Shown piece after piece: positions 34,384-43,463 of a stretch of 59,843 nt of DNA (positions within the stretch are counted from its first letter, which is position 1; every line of letters starts with the position of its first letter). Made by a program: the position numbers and the translations under genes. The stretch covers positions 1 to 59,843 of the forward strand of contig DXEN01000055.1 in assembly GCA_019114945.1 (NCBI GenBank). Direction: 5' to 3'. The stretch is from Candidatus Parabacteroides intestinigallinarum. Lineage in GTDB: Bacteria; Bacteroidota; Bacteroidia; Bacteroidales; Tannerellaceae. The notes under the pieces are model-generated. The model searched no databases and was not told the origin of the DNA. It was given only the letters and a program-made list of their open reading frames with translations.

Positions 34384-35842
34384 GCAGGAAGGAACTTCGT
34401 GGGAGGATTTATTGCGGTATATGCGGAATGACCTCCCGAAAGAGCGAATGAGTGAAGTGGAGCGCTCCATCCGTAGGAATGGAGAAGCGGAAACGGTTTA
34501 TCATAACATGATGTTTAATTATCATTACAACCGGTCGTACGCGGATGCGTTGATCGGCGTGGATGAGGAGGAATTTGAAAAAAATCGGGATGAAAACCGC
34601 GGGAATTTAGAGAACGAGTCTCTAAAGAAGAAACAAACAAAAATTACTCACTTAAAAAATGAAGATGTTATGAAAACGGTAGAAGAATTGAATGGAGCGA
34701 AGAACGTGAAGAATGTACAGAACGCGGTAGAGGCATTACGTCCGGATATCGAGCGGATGATGCAAGCGGAGCCGAAGGACTTCCAGCGCTATGGCGTACA
34801 GGTGTTGATGGAGCGTTACGAGATCAACGAGGATGCGGCCCGGAAGATTGTCGATGAGTTGTTGGCGGGTATCCATGAGTTCGATGAGCAATACAAGGCT
34901 CTTCAGCAAGGAGAGAACCGGGTAGAGAAACTGTTGGATAGCAAGACGGATGAAGAGAAAAAGAACCTGTTGGTACAATCGCTGGCGGCGTTGGAAGTGT
35001 TGAAGACGAGCGATGATTTGGCCGATGCGGGCGACCTTCAGGAGGCGATCGCGAAATATGAATCAATGCCATACGAGGAGCTTTTAGCTCTCTTTACGCA
35101 AAAAATCAACGAGGGCGAGTGCTTCGATGAACTTGTCCAGCAGATGGAAGGCGTGCGTACCTTGAATAAGGAGGAGATGGAAAAATTGCGTACGTTCTTG
35201 AAAGAGCACGGGAAGGCTTATAAATTCTATGTGGCATTGGCGCTTTATATGGGACATTGCGACCAAAAGATCGACCTTTCCGCAGGCGAAGAGGTGAATC
35301 CGAAGATGATCGGGGCGAGTGCCGCAGCCGCGGTGACGATTGCCCAGATTTCCGCGGAGAACGTGGATGAACCGACGTGGCGTCGTTGGATGAAGTTCGT
35401 GTTTGGAGCGTTGTACTATGTCTCTATTACGGTAGCGGGTATGTTCTTAGCCGTTTCCATAGGGCTAATGATCGTAACCGGATTGATGCTAATGTTCGGG
35501 CAGGGAATTATCGCCGCTATTTTAGCGATCGGAGCCGGGGTAGCGGTTAGTATTATGTTGACCAATAAAGTGATGGAGTTTGTTGATTGGTCCGTGGACG
35601 CTTTAGAGGAGCCATATGATTGGGTGGTAAATAAACTGGTCGAATGGTGCCAGAAGTTGAAAGCGATCTGGGAGAAGAAGATGCGTCCGACGCAAGCGGA
35701 AGAGGCGAAGGAGCCCGAGGCTACGACCTCAACCTCGGCCCAAGCGGCTACGGAAGAAAACGCGCCTCGTGAGACGGAACAGGCAAGCGAGTCAACCGTG
35801 GTCACACCTCCGGTGCAGACATTAAATCCATTCGCTTTTTAA
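34367..35842 (+). CDS. Membrane protein with anti-sigma-like N terminus
   Basis: 491 residues. Residues 10-50 (TSWEDLLRYMRNDLPKERMS) have the short helical look of Bacteroidetes anti-sigma N-terminal domains, but no zinc cysteines. A charged linker (about 65-100) leads to a helical region to about 335, then two or three transmembrane helices (345-400), and a proline/threonine-rich tail (TTSTSAQAATEENAPRETEQ). Cytoplasmic N terminus is likely. An in-frame ATG at 34670 lies after an A-rich stretch resembling a leader, so a shorter product could be made. Probably it holds the sigma-like protein at the membrane (inference). Confidence 0.55.
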   Translation: MRRKNEQEGTSWEDLLRYMRNDLPKERMSEVERSIRRNGEAETVYHNMMFNYHYNRSYADALIGVDEEEFEKNRDENRGNLENESLKKKQTKITHLKNEDVMKTVEELNGAKNVKNVQNAVEALRPDIERMMQAEPKDFQRYGVQVLMERYEINEDAARKIVDELLAGIHEFDEQYKALQQGENRVEKLLDSKTDEEKKNLLVQSLAALEVLKTSDDLADAGDLQEAIAKYESMPYEELLALFTQKINEGECFDELVQQMEGVRTLNKEEMEKLRTFLKEHGKAYKFYVALALYMGHCDQKIDLSAGEEVNPKMIGASAAAAVTIAQISAENVDEPTWRRWMKFVFGALYYVSITVAGMFLAVSIGLMIVTGLMLMFGQGIIAAILAIGAGVAVSIMLTNKVMEFVDWSVDALEEPYDWVVNKLVEWCQKLKAIWEKKMRPTQAEEAKEPEATTSTSAQAATEENAPRETEQASESTVVTPPVQTLNPFAF

Positions 35843-35880
35843 TAACAAGAAGTAATCAATCATTCTAATATCATTCATGT

Positions 35881-36567
35881 ATGGATCCAATCTCAATAGC
35901 CATATTAGTCATAGCGGGATTAGCTTATGCGATTAACTATATCGCGCAAGAGATAGAACTAAAAGATAAAGTAATCAATTTGCTAAAGATATATAGTAAG
36001 GAGATTACCACGATTAGACGCCAAAAGATGGATGCCTACGTGGATGAGCCTTGCGACACTCGGATGCAACAAGCCTGCGCAGATTTATTGCGGCATGAAT
36101 TCCCGCAAGGTATCGTAAAAAAGTTCGCCACCATGAAAAGCCTGGAGGAACGCCGGGCTTTCATGGCGGACTTGATCCATCGTGTGGCAAATGTGATGGG
36201 CGTGGACGTAAATGAGGTCACTTTTTCCGAGGGACAAGAAGGTTCATATGGATATTATCGATATAGAGATCAAGCAACTGGTAATATCAGCAAACAAGTA
36301 TGGATGAATAACGTTTATTTGGCGTCCGAGCCAGAGCAAGTCGTGCGTACGATGTTGCATGAGTTGAGGCATGGGGTTCAGAGTCAAGCGCTCTTTGAGA
36401 CCGATCAATGGGGCTTCTCTGCACGACGGAAAGCGGAGTGGCTGAGCAATGAGACTTCTTACGTGAATTGTACGGAGGCTTATAAGTTGCAAGAGCAGGA
36501 GTTGGACGCGGATGTGTTCGCGGAGAGAGTATTGAATAAAGTAAACCATAAACAAGCGGAATCATGA
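35881..36567 (+). CDS. Membrane-anchored zincin-type metallopeptidase (HELRH)
   Basis: 228 residues: an N-terminal hydrophobic helix (ISIAILVIAGLAYAINYIAQ, residues 4-23) anchors the protein. Residues 159-166 read LHELRHGV, an HExxH zinc motif with catalytic E161. A downstream LQEQELDADVFAERVL (about 203-218) offers the third ligand Glu207, the pattern of ImmA/IrrE-like and gluzincin peptidases (ELDAxxFA). Size is small, as in minimal zincins. Lying after the putative anti-sigma gene, it is a natural candidate for a protease that cuts a regulator, though no target can be proved. It overlaps the next gene by four bases. Confidence 0.68.
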   Translation: MDPISIAILVIAGLAYAINYIAQEIELKDKVINLLKIYSKEITTIRRQKMDAYVDEPCDTRMQQACADLLRHEFPQGIVKKFATMKSLEERRAFMADLIHRVANVMGVDVNEVTFSEGQEGSYGYYRYRDQATGNISKQVWMNNVYLASEPEQVVRTMLHELRHGVQSQALFETDQWGFSARRKAEWLSNETSYVNCTEAYKLQEQELDADVFAERVLNKVNHKQAES

Positions 36568-37052
36568 AATACAAGGATATTTACGCGTTAGACCTTTTCA
36601 AGACGCACGAGGAGAAAGTACGGATGGCAATCCGTGTTTACCAGGCGAAGCTCTTTATACGGGAAGCGATTAACGCTTGGCTGGGGACCGGAGAGGAACC
36701 GATATTGGAAGTGAATGTAGCCCCTTCGCATTGGAAGGGAGAATCCGTGTTGCTCTCCACGCAATTCCTGATTCACAACTCGGGGATGAACCCGTTGGAT
36801 GCCTTGTTGTTTATCGATTGGGCCATCCGGGACGATGCCGGTGCCATTGATGCGTTAGAGACTTGGGCGAAGTATCGTTCCACGCCATTCCAAGTAAAAA
36901 TTACGGAGGATATGTGGAAAAAGATAGATCCGGAAGTACTACGGGAATACGAGAAATTGCGGCAGGAGCGAATCGGGAAATTGAAAGTGCTGGAGGACGC
37001 TTATCAATTGATTAAGGAAGAGGATTTGACGCATCGAAGAGAAGGTGAATAA
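36564..37052 (+). CDS. Unknown cytoplasmic protein of the accessory cluster
   Basis: 162 residues, no signal, no membrane segment and no recognised family. Predicted mainly helical with a middle beta-containing part (EEPILEVNVAPSHWKGESVL). The C terminus is a charged helix (REYEKLRQERIGKLKVLEDA). ATGA overlap with the peptidase gene, and a TAATG stop-start junction with the AAA+ gene, indicate tight co-translation; a partner or adaptor of the ATPase is possible. Confidence 0.6.
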   Translation: MKYKDIYALDLFKTHEEKVRMAIRVYQAKLFIREAINAWLGTGEEPILEVNVAPSHWKGESVLLSTQFLIHNSGMNPLDALLFIDWAIRDDAGAIDALETWAKYRSTPFQVKITEDMWKKIDPEVLREYEKLRQERIGKLKVLEDAYQLIKEEDLTHRREGE

Positions 37053-39073
37053 TGGATAACGTGGTCAGAAAATTACTGTACGACGATTTGCGGAAACGCC
37101 TCATCTCCGCCAAGGAGCTGGGGCGTCCCATCGTATTCGTGCGGACGAACGAGTTGGAGGCGATCCGGTATGTGTTGGATTACCAAAACGTCGTGGGGAA
37201 CTATTATACGGAAGCTCCTCCGAATCAACCGGTCAAGCGATGGTCTTCCGTCTTGTTCAAGCTCCCCGCATTCACGGAGGAAAAAGACGGGCTGATTTGC
37301 GATATTTCCCAGCCTACGTTGTTTGTCTTGTTCGCCAACGAGACGGAGATGAAGCAATTGCACGATACCGCAACCATAGAGTTGAACCGGAAATTATTCT
37401 TGTTCATGCAATTGTATAAGAATGTTTCCACACGACGAAAGGTGGGGGAAGAAAGCCGGCAAAGGATTACGAGGGAAAGCATCTTGAACTCCATGATTTT
37501 GATCGTGACACCCGAGATTCCCCAAATCCCCGACAATATCGCCTTGTATTCCGAATACATCCAGTTGGATCCACCGGACGAGGATGCCTTACGGAGGTTC
37601 CTCTCGGCGCTTCTTCACGAGTTAGATCCGCGTATCGAAATGAAAGAGGGAATCGACGGGAAAGGTTCTTACGTGGCGGATCGGGATTATTTGGATGTGT
37701 TGGTCAAGCAATTCAAGGGGCTGTCCAGCGTGAAGATCGACCAAATTATGCGGAAGATTCAATATACGTATCGGCAGGTATATTGGCCCGATTTTAAACG
37801 CGACGAGAAATTCGAGAAAGAGGTTCTTCGCTTGATTCAAGGGGAAAAAGAGCAATTGATCGCGACCTCTTCCATCTTGCATTTGGAGAAGAGCAGCAGC
37901 AAGCAGGCTTCGGGATTGGGAAATCTGGAGCGGTATTTGCGGGAGAAAGAGGTGTTCGTGAACGATATGGACCGGTATAAGCGGGATTGGGCGGTGAACG
38001 CTCCGAAAGGTATCCTGATCGCGGGTATTCCCGGAAGCGGGAAGTCGTTGATGGCGCGCTACACGGCTCACCTCTTGAATATTCCCTTGATCAAGATGGA
38101 TATGGGGGATGTGCAAAATAAATTCGTGGGCGAGTCAGAGCGACGCATGGTGGAGGCGTTGGAACTGGTGAACGCCATGTCGCCTTGCGTGCTTTGGGTG
38201 GACGAGATCGAGAAGTCGTTCGCAGGCAGTAGCGGGAATAGTAGTAGCGACGTGACGCAACGCCTCTTTGGCAAGTTCCTGACTTGGATGCAAGAGAAAG
38301 AGAAAAAGGAGGTTTGTTGCTTCGTATTCGCCACTGCGAACGACGTAAGCAAGCTTCCCCCGGAATTGTTCCGAAGCGGACGGTTCGACGCGAAGTTCTA
38401 TACCTATATGCCCACCGCGGAGGAGTGTGGGGAGATTTTCGAGTCGTTGATACAAAGCCTATGCGCGGATTACGCAAGATTCCACGAGCGGGATCTTTAC
38501 AAAAAACGTTTGTTCGACATGCGGGCGGTACATGGGGAACTGTTTATATCTTTGTTGAATAGCGATCTGTGCTTGTCGTCCCCGATTGGCGTGGAGGAAA
38601 CCCGAGTAAGCAGGGAGAACAAGTTTTTTACCGGAGCCGATATCGAAAATGTCATCAAGCGAGCACAAGAATTGTACATCTTACGGAAGCAGGGATCTGG
38701 CAAGGAATATGTCTATGAAACGATGCGTTTCACGGAATGTTTAAAGGCGGCGATCCGCGAGATCAAGACGTATGGCGAGACGGATTTGGAGAAAATAGCG
38801 AGTTGTTACGCCAAGATGGCTTACAATAATTTCTCCCCTGCGGCGGAAGGGATCAAGATCTCGGAGAAAGAATGCGTCAGCTTGATGCCTTTCGAGGGAT
38901 ACGACGAATACCGGAAAGAAAACGGGGAATATATCTTGTATCGCTTGAAAGAGGAATCGAAGCACGTGGAGAACCTACGGAACGCGTATGACAAGTGCCT
39001 GTTTTGTGCGGTTCGGAATGTATTGAATCGGGATCGGGATGCGATCGTAAATAGTAAAAAGTTGTACACATGA
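37052..39073 (+). CDS. AAA+ ATPase, Ycf46/FtsH-like
   Basis: 673 residues. The N-terminal 280 residues match the layout of Ycf46-type proteins (a degenerate P-loop-like domain: KELGRPIVFVRTNELEAIRY, SMILIVTPEIPQIPDNIALY). The classical AAA+ module follows: Walker A AGIPGSGKS (324-332), Walker B CVLWVDEIEKSF (379-390), sensor 1 FATANDVSKLP and arginine fingers in LFRSGRFDAKFY (R441/R444). The small C-terminal lid and a further 150 residues close the protein. No protease domain is present, so it would remodel proteins or complexes. It is the centre of the accessory operon, next to a chaperone-fold ATPase. Confidence 0.85.
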   Translation: MDNVVRKLLYDDLRKRLISAKELGRPIVFVRTNELEAIRYVLDYQNVVGNYYTEAPPNQPVKRWSSVLFKLPAFTEEKDGLICDISQPTLFVLFANETEMKQLHDTATIELNRKLFLFMQLYKNVSTRRKVGEESRQRITRESILNSMILIVTPEIPQIPDNIALYSEYIQLDPPDEDALRRFLSALLHELDPRIEMKEGIDGKGSYVADRDYLDVLVKQFKGLSSVKIDQIMRKIQYTYRQVYWPDFKRDEKFEKEVLRLIQGEKEQLIATSSILHLEKSSSKQASGLGNLERYLREKEVFVNDMDRYKRDWAVNAPKGILIAGIPGSGKSLMARYTAHLLNIPLIKMDMGDVQNKFVGESERRMVEALELVNAMSPCVLWVDEIEKSFAGSSGNSSSDVTQRLFGKFLTWMQEKEKKEVCCFVFATANDVSKLPPELFRSGRFDAKFYTYMPTAEECGEIFESLIQSLCADYARFHERDLYKKRLFDMRAVHGELFISLLNSDLCLSSPIGVEETRVSRENKFFTGADIENVIKRAQELYILRKQGSGKEYVYETMRFTECLKAAIREIKTYGETDLEKIASCYAKMAYNNFSPAAEGIKISEKECVSLMPFEGYDEYRKENGEYILYRLKEESKHVENLRNAYDKCLFCAVRNVLNRDRDAIVNSKKLYT

Positions 39074-40053
39074 TACTGAATGGTGAGGAAATAATCAATA
39101 TCGGCAGCTTGCGGATACCAGGCGTTTTCGACTTCGCCTCCTTCTGGAGACAGAGAGAGGAGTTTCGGGCGCTAATCCGTCAAGGCGGGGCATTGAACAA
39201 TGCGTTTTACGATAATGAGGCGGAACGGGAATTGCTCCAAATAGTGGATAAGTGGTTGGATAATTCCCAGATAGGGATGAATTATCTGGTGGAGGACGGG
39301 AAGCTTTGCAAGCGAGGGAATCTCCTGCAAAAGGAGAACGTGCCGATCGCAGATTTGGGAGAGGTGTTGACCCGGAAATACGATCGGTTACATGCGAGAA
39401 GTACCGATCCGCGGTTCGCGGGGAAATCCTATCATCGCATGGAGTGCGGATTGATAGCTTTGTATCGCTTATTGGGGGACGACTTGATCCAAGCGTTTGA
39501 CGTGGATGCTTGCCTAAACATCATCGCGCCGGAACTGGGTACGAACGCCGGTTTTTGCCTGTTATGCGGCCAGGATACGTCCTTCCCCCAACTACAGGAA
39601 ATCACTTATCCCTTAGCGCCCAAGGTTATTGTCAACGCCTCCAATCACCCGATTCGTATCCGGGTGGATGCGGGTGATGCGGTCGAGCTGCTTCCCGAGG
39701 AATGCGTGGTCGGTGTTTTCCACGAGGAGGCTTGTCACTGCTTGCTCCCCCAGACGGGCGAGAACGAACGGGTGCAATTAAGCATCCGGTATAATTGGGC
39801 GCAAGGGCGTATGTCTCTCTCCATTCTCGATAAGAGAACCGGGAGCGAGGAAGAGGTAAAGGATGTGATCTCGTTTTACATTGACGAATATGGATACGCC
39901 TACGTGACGAAAGAAGGGAAGGTGGTTATTCCGGAGTCGGAGCGATTTAATATGTATCCGCTTAAAAGCGCATATCGCTTCCATTCGGACGATTCGATTA
40001 TCGCGGTCTATATGGATGGACCTATTTTTGAATTTATCGTTTCATCAGATTAA
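39070..40053 (+). CDS. Unknown protein downstream of the AAA+ ATPase
   Basis: 327 residues, no signal peptide. The N-terminal half is helical (FASFWRQREEFRALIRQGG). The C-terminal half is beta-rich, with two short CxxC-like or cysteine pairs (AGFCLLCGQDT; EEACHCLL). FHEEACH is not an HExxH motif. No family was recognised. It overlaps the AAA+ gene by four bases (ATGA), indicating coupling, and may be a substrate-binding adaptor. Confidence 0.6.
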   Translation: MILNGEEIINIGSLRIPGVFDFASFWRQREEFRALIRQGGALNNAFYDNEAERELLQIVDKWLDNSQIGMNYLVEDGKLCKRGNLLQKENVPIADLGEVLTRKYDRLHARSTDPRFAGKSYHRMECGLIALYRLLGDDLIQAFDVDACLNIIAPELGTNAGFCLLCGQDTSFPQLQEITYPLAPKVIVNASNHPIRIRVDAGDAVELLPEECVVGVFHEEACHCLLPQTGENERVQLSIRYNWAQGRMSLSILDKRTGSEEEVKDVISFYIDEYGYAYVTKEGKVVIPESERFNMYPLKSAYRFHSDDSIIAVYMDGPIFEFIVSSD

Positions 40054-40063
40054 TAATGTTTAT

Positions 40064-40864
40064 ATGGAAAACACGATTTTATCTCGTTTGCAAAAAGCGA
40101 AACCCGATGGATGCTCTTCCACGGAATGCTTGGAAAGAGTGTGCCGGGAGGTGACTTACGATATAGTCTCGGAATCTTGTAGTAATGCGGAGGCTCGAAA
40201 GGAATTAAAGATTTTGTGCGAACATTTACATTTTCCGATACGGACGCAATCCCGCCCGTTGCCCGCCCCGGCTTCAGGGAACGCGCTTCCTATCAAGGAA
40301 GGAATTGGCTATGTCCTATGTGGATTCGCTTACTTCGTGGGGTATTGGTTGAGTGAGTCGCATTGGGTTGGAGGAATCGCTTGTGTCGGGGTTGGCCTGA
40401 TTTATAATCAGTATGTGAGTAGAAAAGTAGAAAAGCCCGTATTGGCTCCCTCGAATGAAAACCCGGTAGAGATACTTACTACGGATACGGAGCTGGCCAA
40501 AGAAATCGAGCGGATGGCTCAAACGTTGACAAACATTATCCGGCTCTTAGAGAAAGATACGCCCGTTGCCTCGGAAGATTTGTTGGAGAATAAGTATTTT
40601 AGAATATTGGACTATCTGTATAACAGTTACATAAGTTGTATATCAAAAAGTAGTAAAGATACATTTCAGATGGATTCCATTGAAATGATATTCGATACTT
40701 ATGGTTATAAGTTGGTTTTATATTCCGATGAATATGCGCCATTTTTCAGGAAATCCTTTGTTGTTCATAAATCTACTCAGGTGACTACCAAACCTGCGTT
40801 ATTGAATCAAAAAGGAGAATGTGTATTTGAAGGATATGTTATCTGTCCGAAGGTTGAAGAATGA
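40064..40864 (+). CDS. Membrane protein of the accessory cluster
   Basis: 266 residues from ATG 40064 (MENTILSRLQKAKPDGCSST); an in-frame ATG 48 bases earlier lies inside the previous gene and lacks a leader. Residues about 80-120 form two close transmembrane helices (GIGYVLCGFAYFVGYWL; GGIACVGVGLIYNQYV), with a soluble C-terminal part to the end. No recognised family. The next gene begins 19 bases downstream. Lower G+C here than in surrounding genes. Confidence 0.6.
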   Translation: MENTILSRLQKAKPDGCSSTECLERVCREVTYDIVSESCSNAEARKELKILCEHLHFPIRTQSRPLPAPASGNALPIKEGIGYVLCGFAYFVGYWLSESHWVGGIACVGVGLIYNQYVSRKVEKPVLAPSNENPVEILTTDTELAKEIERMAQTLTNIIRLLEKDTPVASEDLLENKYFRILDYLYNSYISCISKSSKDTFQMDSIEMIFDTYGYKLVLYSDEYAPFFRKSFVVHKSTQVTTKPALLNQKGECVFEGYVICPKVEE

Positions 40865-40883
40865 TAAAAGAAAGGGGTTGCTT

Positions 40884-43037
40884 ATGGTATTAAAATATTT
40901 GGTGGGCATTGATTTCGGTCATGGAGAAACAACTGCGTCTTGTATTAACGTCGCAGACGGTAGTTTGCAGCATCTTCGGATCAAAGATGCCGATAAAGAG
41001 GATTTGTTTAAGATAAGCTCCGCCGTTTATAAAATTCCGAGGAAAGATAAATCATACGATTACACGTTGGAAAGGAAGGATGGCTATGGTATATGTATCT
41101 CTTTCAAAACCACGGTTGATAATCTAAGGAAAACAAGCCATCTGCAAGACAAGGAGGCGTTTGAGAATTTTATACGTTTGGTATATAAGGCAATTAAAGA
41201 CAACAATTCGTTTCTGGAGGATAATGGGAGTGATAGTAATTTTTTAATATATATCGCTTCCCCCACGAAGTGGAGCAAGAGAGAGAAAGCGGAATATAAA
41301 GAGTTCGTTGAAAAAGCGATAGGAAGGAAAATAGGATGGCTGATTAATGAGAGCGATGCGGCTTATTACCATAAAAAAGAGTATGGTGGACTGACATTAG
41401 TCGTGGATTTTGGATCTAGCACTATTGATTTCACGTTAATGTATAATGGGAAGAAAATAGATATCGACGATCTATCCAATCGTTTGGGAGCCGAGCGAGT
41501 GGAGAATAATTTGCTGGAAATATATCGCAATGATAAGAACTCTAATTATGCGGAGATTACTCGTATCTCGTCAGACAATGTTCGGAATACAAAGAATAAT
41601 CATATCAGTGTATATGAGGAGACGTTATTCAGTTTGAGGGAGCAGAAAGAAACTTTTTATACAAAATACAAGTCTTTGTCTAATTTCTACTGGGACTTTG
41701 AATTTAATTGGATCATATTAGGTATAGATGGTGTCGATCCCTTCCGTATTCGTCTGAAAAAAAAGGAAGAGGAAATATTGAGAGATTATATGGAGAGTGT
41801 CTCTTCTCTTTTTAGCGAGGTCAAAGAAAGGATTGACAAGGAGTGTAAGGACCGGAATATCGATGTGAGTCAATTACGGTTGATCCTCACGGGAGGGGCT
41901 TCCAGAATGCCTTGGGTAAGAAGTTCCTTGCTCAAAGTATTTGGCGAGAACACGAGGCTGACAAAAGACGATCGCCCGGAGTATATCGTATCGGATGGCA
42001 TCGTAAATTATGCCTATGCGTTGTATCAAGTGCGGAAAGAGATCGCGCCAATCGTGAATGATCTGAAAGATTGGTTGCCAGAATTGGAGGATGAGATGCA
42101 CCAGATAATCTCGGGTGTTTGCCAGGATATTTGCCTTAAGGAAATTCAACAGGATAAAGCGATTATATCTTATTTATCAAATGAGTTTCAGGATGATACT
42201 GTCATTGATACGGATCCGAGGAACAGCTATTATCACAACTATTACAAATCATCCATAAAAGGCTTCGTTCGTATCGTGGATGGGATAAATAAACGTATAT
42301 ATAAGAATAGGAAAGATATTAATGAGGAGATATTCAAGAGGTTGAACGAGAGGATCCATGAGGAATTAGATCCTATGTTGCGGAAATCTATGTTGAGATT
42401 ATTCCATGTAGAAGTCTCTGCGTTGAATCTTTTGCGAGGGAATCAAGGGATCCTGCCATTGATTCAAGACAACTTTACTATAGGTTCCGATAAATTGGAT
42501 GAGATCACGGACTGTTGTTTAGAGAGAGTGGGGTGGTGCTCGTGGTTTAATGTCAATACATTGTATGGCGATGAATCGCATGAGGGAACGATCCGGAAAG
42601 ACCGAGGCCCGAACGACCGGAACCGGATAGCGAGAGCGTATTACGATTTCATTCGCGAGACGGAGTTCGCCCCTTATTCCATAGGAACCATCAAGGATAA
42701 TATTTATAACTATGTGTTGGACAATATCGTAAGCACGGTGAAGGATCACCTTACTTTTGATCCGTGTGGTTATGACATGAAGGCGGAGATACTGAGCGAG
42801 TTGGAGCGTTTACGGCCTTTCACGGCCCGGATTACCTCTTGCGAGGGGAAATGCGTCGTGGTACAACGCATGGAAGGTATGCCCAAGGAAGAGGATACGA
42901 TTGAGGTCGAGGCGGAGGGATTACCGGCGTTGACGGCGTTAATAAAGAATGTCCCTTCTATGAACGAGTGGATACGCTTGACGTTGGATACGGAGATTCC
43001 AGAAGCTTATTTGGGTGGAACGGTTCGGAAGATCTAA
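40884..43037 (+). CDS. Hsp70/actin-fold ATPase of the accessory cluster
   Basis: 717 residues from the ATG at 40884, placed so that the fold begins MVLKYLVGIDFGHGETTASC; AAAGGGG serves as a ribosome site. Hsp70-like motifs: phosphate 1 IDFGHGETT (9-17), connect 1-like NESDAAYYH (156-164), phosphate 2 VVDFGSSTIDFTL (173-185), and adenosine LTGGASRMPWV (336-346). The C-terminal 370 residues are a helical extension unlike the DnaK substrate domain. Probably an ATP-dependent chaperone or regulatory switch. DnaJ and GrpE partners are absent from the window. Confidence 0.8.
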   Translation: MVLKYLVGIDFGHGETTASCINVADGSLQHLRIKDADKEDLFKISSAVYKIPRKDKSYDYTLERKDGYGICISFKTTVDNLRKTSHLQDKEAFENFIRLVYKAIKDNNSFLEDNGSDSNFLIYIASPTKWSKREKAEYKEFVEKAIGRKIGWLINESDAAYYHKKEYGGLTLVVDFGSSTIDFTLMYNGKKIDIDDLSNRLGAERVENNLLEIYRNDKNSNYAEITRISSDNVRNTKNNHISVYEETLFSLREQKETFYTKYKSLSNFYWDFEFNWIILGIDGVDPFRIRLKKKEEEILRDYMESVSSLFSEVKERIDKECKDRNIDVSQLRLILTGGASRMPWVRSSLLKVFGENTRLTKDDRPEYIVSDGIVNYAYALYQVRKEIAPIVNDLKDWLPELEDEMHQIISGVCQDICLKEIQQDKAIISYLSNEFQDDTVIDTDPRNSYYHNYYKSSIKGFVRIVDGINKRIYKNRKDINEEIFKRLNERIHEELDPMLRKSMLRLFHVEVSALNLLRGNQGILPLIQDNFTIGSDKLDEITDCCLERVGWCSWFNVNTLYGDESHEGTIRKDRGPNDRNRIARAYYDFIRETEFAPYSIGTIKDNIYNYVLDNIVSTVKDHLTFDPCGYDMKAEILSELERLRPFTARITSCEGKCVVVQRMEGMPKEEDTIEVEAEGLPALTALIKNVPSMNEWIRLTLDTEIPEAYLGGTVRKI

Positions 43038-43064
43038 GTGTGGAAATAATAAAGAATTCGCTTT

Positions 43065-43463
43065 ATGCTCATCGAGAATAACCGGCAGATTATCGTATAT
43101 GGCGTCGCTTTCGACGGGGTGTTGGATCTGGAGCGGCATGCGCTGGAAGGTACGCCCAAGGAGGGTGTCTACGTGGGGGCGGACCGCCAGCGTTATCCTT
43201 GCTTCGACGACGAGGATTATGCGTACGAAAAGCGTTGTTATTGGAACTTCGTGTTCGCCCGGAGCGCGGAGGAGCTTCGAGACAAGCTGGAGCGGCTCCG
43301 ACGGATGCCTTGGCAGACGAACTATCAGAAGTTCCGGGGCGACGTGCGGCCGGTGATCTATTGGGAAGGCGATATGCGTGAACCTTTGGTGGCGCTCCCT
43401 TCCGACGATATCACCGCAGGGAAATACCTGGCACGGAAGACGTATAATTCCCGAAAGAGATGA
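43065..43463 (+). CDS. Unknown protein linked to the NADAR-like gene
   Basis: 132 residues, no membrane segment. Starts MLIENNRQIIVYGVAFDGVL and has many aromatic and charged residues (PCFDDEDYAYEKRCYWNFVF). No family recognised. It overlaps the next gene by four bases (ATGA), so the two products may act together. It begins 27 bases after the Hsp70-like gene, which makes it part of the same unit. Confidence 0.6.
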   Translation: MLIENNRQIIVYGVAFDGVLDLERHALEGTPKEGVYVGADRQRYPCFDDEDYAYEKRCYWNFVFARSAEELRDKLERLRRMPWQTNYQKFRGDVRPVIYWEGDMREPLVALPSDDITAGKYLARKTYNSRKR

